A stretch of 64,000 nt of DNA, from assembly GCA_026873275.1 (NCBI GenBank), contig JANTUC010000003.1:2356001-2420000 (forward strand). Direction: 5' to 3'. This DNA comes from Pseudopithomyces maydicus. Lineage: Eukaryota; Ascomycota; Dothideomycetes; Pleosporales; Didymosphaeriaceae. Made by a program: the position numbers and the translations under genes. Shown piece after piece: positions 58,798 to 64,000 of the stretch; the stretch's first letter is position 1, and every line of letters begins with the position of its first letter. Under the pieces are notes generated by a model. The model did not search any database and had not been told where the DNA came from. It worked only from the letters and a program-made list of their open reading frames with translations.

Positions 58798-59930
58798 ATG
58801 TACACGACGGTCTTTCTCGCCTTGACCGCTCTGGTCTCTCAGAGCTTTGCCAACTATCAGAAGGTTTGGGACTACAATGCGTCGAACTTCTTCGACAATT
58901 TCAACTTCATCGATGTAAGTGCTATGAATGGCCTGAATCTATTTTCTATTCATTACTTGGCTTTTCATAGGCTGACATTCCAACTCTACAGGTAGATGAC
59001 TCGCATTTCACCAATGGCTTTGCCCAGTACGTTGGCCAGGACGAAGCGCAAGCATCGGGCTTGGCCAAGATCGTGAATGGCAAAGTTCGACTAGGCGTCG
59101 ACTCTACGAACAAGTACAGCACCACCAGCACGGGTAGAAAGAGCCTGCGTCTCCAGAGCTGGGGCTATTTTGACAATGGTTTGCTAGTTGCAGACTTTGC
59201 GCATATCCCCGTCGCTGGCTGTGGAATGTGGCCTGCATTTTGGGTTTACCAGGGCGAGACGTCGAAGACGTATTCCGAGATCGACATCGTCGAGAATGTC
59301 AATCTACATACGGCCAACACCCATTCTTTCTACACGTCTGAACAATGTACGATCAAGATTGAGAAAGTCAACCTGGTTCCTGAGAAGTCAACTGACTGCC
59401 ACTGGAGCTTGAATGGCTCACCCTCGCAGGGTTGCAGCTTCAATGCAGAGCCAGGGACATTTAATCAGCCATTCAACGACCGGTTCAAGATTGTTGCTTT
59501 GCAAGTAGAAGCTGAGCGCATTCGGATCTGGCATTTCAAGAAGAACGAAGTACCTGCGGATCTCACCTGGGGCGAACCAAACCCCGATTCCTGGACCAAG
59601 TCACCTACTGTGCACATTACGCCTAAGAGCTGTGACTTCAATAAAGCTTTTAGGATGTTTCATATTGTAAGTCGCTATCACTCCGAGACTTGGTCTCAGT
59701 GCTCTCTACTGCTCCGCTTCTGTCATGCGTTTACTAATTTTTCGTAGATCATCAATACCACATTCTGTGGTAGCTGGGCCGGCGACGATTTTGTGAACAA
59801 GAAGTATGCTGGTCAGTGCAATATACGAACAGGTTCGAATGATTGCAAAGCTTGGGTCGCTGCAAATCCATCGGATTTCGTGGACACGTTTTGGGAAATC
59901 AACTCGATCAAGTTGTATCAGCGAGTTTAA
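58798..59930 (+). CDS. GH16 endo-beta-1,3(4)-glucanase-like secreted enzyme
   Basis: Secreted glycoside hydrolase of family 16, acting on beta-1,3(4)-glucans of fungal or plant walls. Exons: 58798-58914, 58992-59666 and 59748-59930, 324 residues; introns are 77 and 81 bases. Signal peptide MYTTVFLALTALVSQSFA. The catalytic EXDXXE motif is SEIDIVENVN (nucleophile Glu135, Asp137, acid/base Glu140), preceded by the substrate-cleft WPAFWVY. C-terminal INTTFCGSWAGDDF and EINSIKLYQRV are typical of the fungal laminarinase-like group. No anchor or binding module follows, so the enzyme should be freely secreted. Confidence 0.93.
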
Positions 59931-60255
59931 AGTCACTTAGGTCAAGGCTATTTCATAATGCTGCGGTGAAAGGTATAGAGCTTGGCGTTGGAAGGTTCTA
60001 TGTCACGTTCTTCGCTAGAATAGACAGTAGCATTAGGTATCTATTGAGGCCCCCAGTCAATACTCCACTCTATATAGATGCAATAACATTAAAGTATATT
60101 TGCCAAACTATTTTTCCCAATATTATATGCAATGCTATCAGAATCTGTACTTTCTATAATTCATCAAGAATCATACACAGTTGATGAACCTCCACGAAAA
60201 CTCCGCTGAGGGCCAGGCACATACCAACCCCGTATTCCCTGAAGCCATGATAGTC
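59931..60255. other. intergenic, convergent 3' ends
   Basis: About 325 bases between the GH16 gene and the KNH-type gene; AT-rich, nothing recognised. Confidence 0.5.
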
Positions 60256-61243
60256 TTACGCCAACTCTGCGGGAAGCCTGGTAGTTGAGTTATCTGGTGC
60301 CTCCACAATATTCCTCTCTCCTGGTGCCTCCACAATGTTCCTTTCTCCTGGTGCCTCTACGGCGTATGGGGGAGCTGGGGTACCCGTATGAGCGTATGTT
60401 GTTTTGACGTCTCGTTTGGTCATAGAATCAGTCTCGTAAGTTGGTATTATCTCTTTTCCCTTGGCCAACTTCTTATTTTTGCGTTTGCGTAGGCAGAACC
60501 AAACCAGCACAGCACCTAGGGCGATACCGATAATGGGCCCGGCGACGGCGCCGGCGATCAAAGCTGTGTTACTCGATGCTTTATCAGAGGAATTTGTCTC
60601 TTTTTCCGGTCCCGCTGTACTGGTGTTCGAGGTCGGGGTCGGGGTTGGGGTTGCAGTGTTTGAGGAGCTCGAGGTAGCTATGGATGTGTTTAGCACAACA
60701 GCGATTTCTTCGAAAGATTGGGAACCTACTGCTCTGTGACGTCGAGCTGGACTCTTTTTCAAGACCACTTATTCTGAACGCAGGCGACGAAATATCTCCT
60801 CCACTTTCATCCTCGATCTCAGAGTCATAAGGAACGAAGCGGAACCCCCAAGAGTCTTTTATTGAAAACTTGTCGGAGTCTATATTTACAACCCAATCGT
60901 AAGTCTGAGTCGTCGTCACATCAAGGCCATCTAGCGCCAGGATTAGTCGAAATTCTGTTGAGGCAACTACCGAACTTTACTCACGCGCTATTTTGGACGT
61001 GTACTTTGAGTGATCGCTGTTGACTATCCATAAATCGACGTTGCTAGTATCGCAACCCTCACAATAAGTCGCAAAATTGTCTTTGAGGCCTGGCTTCCAA
61101 TTTATAGCGTATTTATTACCACTCTTCAGTGTTGTGTATTTATCGGGCATTGAAGGTAATAACCAGTCATCCTGAACAGTTTGACTCGATACTCGTGACG
61201 CAAGAAGAAAAACGATCAAGTTTAGCACAGTGAAGATTGCCAT
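60256..61243 (-). CDS. Kre9/Knh1-type single-pass cell-surface protein
   Basis: Type I membrane protein with an N-terminal domain like that of Kre9/Knh1 and Ser-Thr-rich wall proteins. Exons (complement): 60985-61243, 60730-60930 and 60256-60677, 293 residues; introns are 54 and 52 bases. Signal peptide MAIFTVLNLIVFLLASRVSS. The domain has GNKYAINWKPG, VDLWIVNSD and DWVVNIDS, then FRFVPYDSEI and ISSPAFRISG. A Ser/Thr/Pro stalk follows, then one helix (ALIAGAVAGPIIGIALGAVLVWF) with a basic stop-transfer RKRKNKK. The cytosolic tail carries VEAPGERNI repeats. It could sense or bind wall glucan; the role is inferred from layout. Alternative frames around 60600-60770 are intron read-through. Confidence 0.82.
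60294..60364. repeat. 27-base coding tandem repeat in the KNH-type tail
   Basis: Two full 27-base units (60294-60320, 60321-60347) and a partial third encode repeated VEAPGERNI in the cytosolic tail. The units differ by only a few bases, all synonymous or near it. Copy number may vary between strains. Confidence 0.85.
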
Positions 61244-61842
61244 ACCTTCTGTATAGTGGACGAGCGAAAATCGGGCGTTGCAAAGCCACGCTTATGAGTT
61301 GGCAGGCATTTGTTTTAAAGCATCCGCCGGGCGAATGCTGACATTGAAAATGAGTGCGACCTTTTATTCAGCTTTTCCCCTAAGTATCATGGCGATCATT
61401 GGCGAATCATGTATCCGAGCTCCAACGCCCGATACTTGCCAAGCGTAGGAATTGCTGTTTTCGGACCTGTAAGCCTCGTCTCTCCAGTGAATGAGCCCTA
61501 CGTTCCCCACTCCCCCCACCACCCTGTCAAGCAGTAATTCCGGAACTTCGTTGACGAGCTAAATTTACACCACTGGTAAATTGCCTTCCGCCTTAAAATG
61601 ATGGAATAGTGCTCATTACTAGGATAATGAACTCTACCAAGCCTCCAGTAAAAAAGCATTTGTGAGAGGTAAACCCTATAGGCTACATCATTGGGCGGGA
61701 AGTCGACAATAAATAAGGCAGTGTTTTTGCGCGCACTTGCCAGCCGTTCCACATCTTCTATTCGACGCTACACAACATAATAAGCTACAACGAGAGGCCC
61801 CAGAACGGCTTATTTCAAAACTGCATAGATTGATTATTTAAG
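61244..61842. other. intergenic
   Basis: About 600 bases: promoter of the KNH-type gene and downstream flank of the 5S gene. A minus-strand 84-codon ORF ending at 61498 begins with GTG and is not called. Confidence 0.45.
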
Positions 61843-61854
61843 AAAATAAAAAAA
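61843..61854 (-). terminator. Pol III terminator of the 5S rRNA gene
   Basis: A/T run that on the minus strand is TTTTTTT-A-TTTT immediately after the 5S 3' end. A run of four or more T is the standard RNA polymerase III stop signal. Confidence 0.8.
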
Positions 61855-61973
61855 ACATACAACAGCGGGGATTCGCTAGTGGTCACCCACCTAACTACTA
61901 ATCCGCCGGTACCCTGCTTAAGTACAGCTGAGCGAACGGGAAGCTCTGTTCTCAAGGTCCTATGGTCGTATGT
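61855..61973 (-). rRNA. 5S ribosomal RNA, dispersed copy
   Basis: 119 bases on the minus strand, from ACATACGACCATAGG to CGCTGTTGTATGT. Core 5S motifs are present in order: GCTTCCCGTTCGCTCAGC, GTACTTAAGC, GATTAGTAGTTAGGTGGGTG and ACCACTAGCGAATCC. The ends pair as helix I (ACATACGAC with GTTGTATGT). Helix II pairs as ACCTTG with CAGGGT, although both sides differ from the usual fungal GTGTGG/CCACAC. The internal Pol III control region lies within these motifs, and a T-run follows. Filamentous ascomycetes carry 5S genes singly and scattered, so location between protein genes is normal. Confidence 0.93.
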
Positions 61974-62352
61974 AACAGTGTAGGGCTCGATATGGGATTA
62001 TATGTCTTGAAATTTCGTATGTGAGTGGACTCACTGTTCGCGTCACATCCCAAACCGCGGAGCTTCTAATATTTCGATTAACAATAAAGATCTATAAATA
62101 CTAGCGATGAAGATTTTATGAAATACGGGAAATCCATGGTAACGTCAAATCAACCGAGCTTCCGTAAGAGCGTTTGGGACCCAGGGAGATCAGTTTTCAG
62201 GTCTGGTACCATGGATTGAATTTCGTAAATATCCCGCAATACAAAGAAATGATCGTGGAGGTTACGTAGCTACCAGTTAGTTGGAGGAGAAGTTGTGATG
62301 AATCGTTAGGCGTTGAACAGCTCTAGCGCTGGACACGCCTAAACGATCTGAC
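61974..62352. other. intergenic
   Basis: About 380 bases between the 5S gene and the JmjC gene 3' end. AT-rich; a TATA-like element upstream of the 5S start could assist Pol III, but none stands out. Confidence 0.45.
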
Positions 62353-63819
62353 TCAATTCCACCAAAAACTCACGCTGAAACTTGGAGTTAAGCTCCGGAC
62401 ATAATGCCACCACCCCGTCGGAATGTACAAGCACTCACCTGGGCCCAGCACAGCCTCGGCATACTTTGCTTGCCTGAACTGCGGATGCCTCCCTGAAACA
62501 TCCTCCTTTTCATCTTCCTCATTGGAACTTGTATTTGGTACATTGGTACCACCAGTCGGGCCCCAGCAAGATATCTCGGGCCATATCGCCATTGCCTCAT
62601 CCAAGTCGACTTGGCTCGTATTACTCATGTCTATACCATCGCCCTCTAACCCACGAGGGTACAACCTAGGCGTCTCTTCGGGTGCGTACAATCGAACGTA
62701 TTTGTACCCCACGACCTGCGACAGGATATTGTGATAAGGGTCAGTATGGAGCGGCGAAATAGTCCCCGCAGGACCGAACCAAGCGTTCAGCAACGGCTCC
62801 TCTAATTCGTCCACCGCTTTGACATTGGCAGGGTTACTAGGCTGCGGTGCAGGAGACGTATAGCAATAATCCGGGATCGCGATGTCGGCGCGGAGAGAAG
62901 GGATCTGCGCGAAGAGATCGTGTTGCGCGAGGTAGCCTCTTGCTTGTGCTTGTTCTTTCTCCTCGTTAGTGGCAGGACTGGGTCTCTCAAGCATATACCT
63001 CTCCATGAACTCCTGAAAGCTCAAAATCTTCTGCCCCCAGCCCTCATCCGTGTAGCTCCTTCCGATTTCCACAGGAACAAGACGGCGTCCGTGCAGCGTC
63101 TTGCGCATCAGGTAGCTGGGGTTCTTCCACGCCCTCCCGTCTTCAAACGCGGGCCAGTGCTCGATAGACGCCTCGATTATCAATGGCGTCTGCATCTCCG
63201 GGTTCGCCACTTTCGTCTGGAAAGCCGTGAGACTGATAGCTCGCACTCTACTGATGGGATACCGAAGCGTGGGACTGGCAGGGATCGTATCCGGAAAGCT
63301 CTCTGAAGGTACATTCATATCGTCGGGGGAGGTTCTCCTCCGCTTAGGCGGCCGTCCGCCCTCGTCCACCTCTTGTGCTTCGCCATTCGCGGTCTCGACG
63401 ACAGAGCTCGAGCGTGGAGCTAAAGCGGTGACTACCTCGTCCAATACCTCAAACCACGCTCCCACCAACTCTTCCCGTCCCGCTGCACCGGTCAGTATGA
63501 GCGCCATATCGAGCAGCTTGACGACGCGTTCCAACCAATCTTCCTCATCGCTCATTCCCGATGAATCCGACTTTTCGACGAGCGCGAGAACTCGCCACAG
63601 CGCCGCATCCGTATACAACCGCCGCCAGCACGTCTTGACCTCCCTATACGGCACGGCATGTAGCTGCTGGTATGCGAGCCGCAGACATGTTTCTGGGTTG
63701 CGGGGGAGCAGAACCAGAGCAGCGCGGCCGGCACCCAGGATGGTGGGATCGTCAAAGGGGGACGCGCTGAGAGCTTCTCGGGTTGCGCTAATGATTTCCT
63801 GGGGTGCAGAGGTGCACAT
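62353..63819 (-). CDS. JmjC/cupin-type dioxygenase (JMJD5-like)
   Basis: Fe(II)- and 2-oxoglutarate-dependent oxygenase of the JMJD5/cupin-8 group; relatives hydroxylate protein side chains. Single exon, 488 residues. Iron ligands: His358 and Asp360 in LHTDPYHN, and His472 in IPTGWWHYVRSL. FGPAGTISPLHTD is the conserved lead-in, and the C-terminus FSVSFWWN closes the fold. An N-terminal helical region of about 200 residues precedes it, with a basic patch (RPPKRRRTS) that could be an NLS. A Glu/Asp/Ser-rich insert of about 30 residues separates the Fe ligands. Start ATG at 63819. Substrate unknown. Confidence 0.9.
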   Translation of the reverse strand: MCTSAPQEIISATREALSASPFDDPTILGAGRAALVLLPRNPETCLRLAYQQLHAVPYREVKTCWRRLYTDAALWRVLALVEKSDSSGMSDEEDWLERVVKLLDMALILTGAAGREELVGAWFEVLDEVVTALAPRSSSVVETANGEAQEVDEGGRPPKRRRTSPDDMNVPSESFPDTIPASPTLRYPISRVRAISLTAFQTKVANPEMQTPLIIEASIEHWPAFEDGRAWKNPSYLMRKTLHGRRLVPVEIGRSYTDEGWGQKILSFQEFMERYMLERPSPATNEEKEQAQARGYLAQHDLFAQIPSLRADIAIPDYCYTSPAPQPSNPANVKAVDELEEPLLNAWFGPAGTISPLHTDPYHNILSQVVGYKYVRLYAPEETPRLYPRGLEGDGIDMSNTSQVDLDEAMAIWPEISCWGPTGGTNVPNTSSNEEDEKEDVSGRHPQFRQAKYAEAVLGPGECLYIPTGWWHYVRSLTPSFSVSFWWN

Positions 63820-64000
63820 TGAGCGCTAGACTAGGCGGTGTGTAGTGTGGGGAGTGTGAGTATGTAAGCCTGCGGCACATGGTGGAAAGATTTCTAGAGC
63901 TGCTGCACCACCACTGCCAGGGCGGCTATCGATAAGCGGTGTAGTATATACCAGGTACTCTGTACCTATTGTACGCCACGTCGCACTCTGCCGACGACCA

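Noticed and set aside
1..64000. CRISPR array, insertion sequence, tRNA genes
   Set aside because: No regular spaced repeats, no transposase motifs or inverted terminal repeats, and no cloverleaf-type TPsiC box found by eye in the gaps; a tRNA search tool would be decisive.

Overview
The window is nuclear DNA of a filamentous ascomycete. The genes carry short introns (about 44-107 bases) with fungal donor and branch signals (GTAAGT/GTATGT/GTACGT and CTAAC/CTGAC), and there are fungal-specific families: a HET-domain protein, a Zn(II)2Cys6 regulator, a Con-6 protein, a 7TM-RGS receptor and Yap1. Gene content and protein style suggest Dothideomycetes, probably Pleosporales; that placement is inference. 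I assign 28 protein genes and one 5S rRNA gene.

Layout. 0-2.3 kb is gene-poor. 2.3-9 kb holds two 7TM proteins (a rhodopsin-like membrane protein and a GPCR with an RGS domain) and a vacuolar carboxypeptidase S-like M20 peptidase. 9-15 kb holds an NmrA-like protein, a minisatellite, an aspartic protease without a visible signal peptide and a small kinase-like protein. 15-22.3 kb is a housekeeping pair, RAT1 and USO1, in divergent orientation. 22.5-32.9 kb is accessory: a HET-domain gene, an FMO-like monooxygenase, a class II aldolase-like protein, a GNAT acetyltransferase, a Rieske protein and a secreted FMN-dependent hydroxy-acid dehydrogenase. 34-54 kb is mostly conserved: dynactin p27, Con-6, PAN2, ICP55, a SIRT5-type sirtuin, an alpha/beta hydrolase, YAP1, SPF30, a glyoxalase-like protein and an EF2 lysine methyltransferase. 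54-64 kb has a Zn2Cys6 regulator, three cell-surface or secreted proteins (fasciclin, GH16 glucanase, KNH-type membrane protein), a 5S rRNA gene and a JmjC protein.

Main results. (1) Six genes, including ones essential in yeast (RAT1, USO1), are each broken by exactly one missing base. Five of the breaks lie in mononucleotide runs of 5-6, and the flanking protein is intact in each case. The likeliest cause is systematic homopolymer undercalling in the assembly, not six pseudogenes. (2) Genes easily missed by ORF calling were rebuilt from splice signals: a Rieske protein, a 68-residue Con-6 protein, and terminal exons of PAN2, YAP1, the EF2 methyltransferase and the NmrA protein. (3) A dispersed 5S rRNA gene keeps helix II by compensatory pairing. 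(4) Two introns use GC-AG boundaries. I saw no clear biosynthetic cluster, CRISPR array or intact transposon, and no convincing undescribed system.
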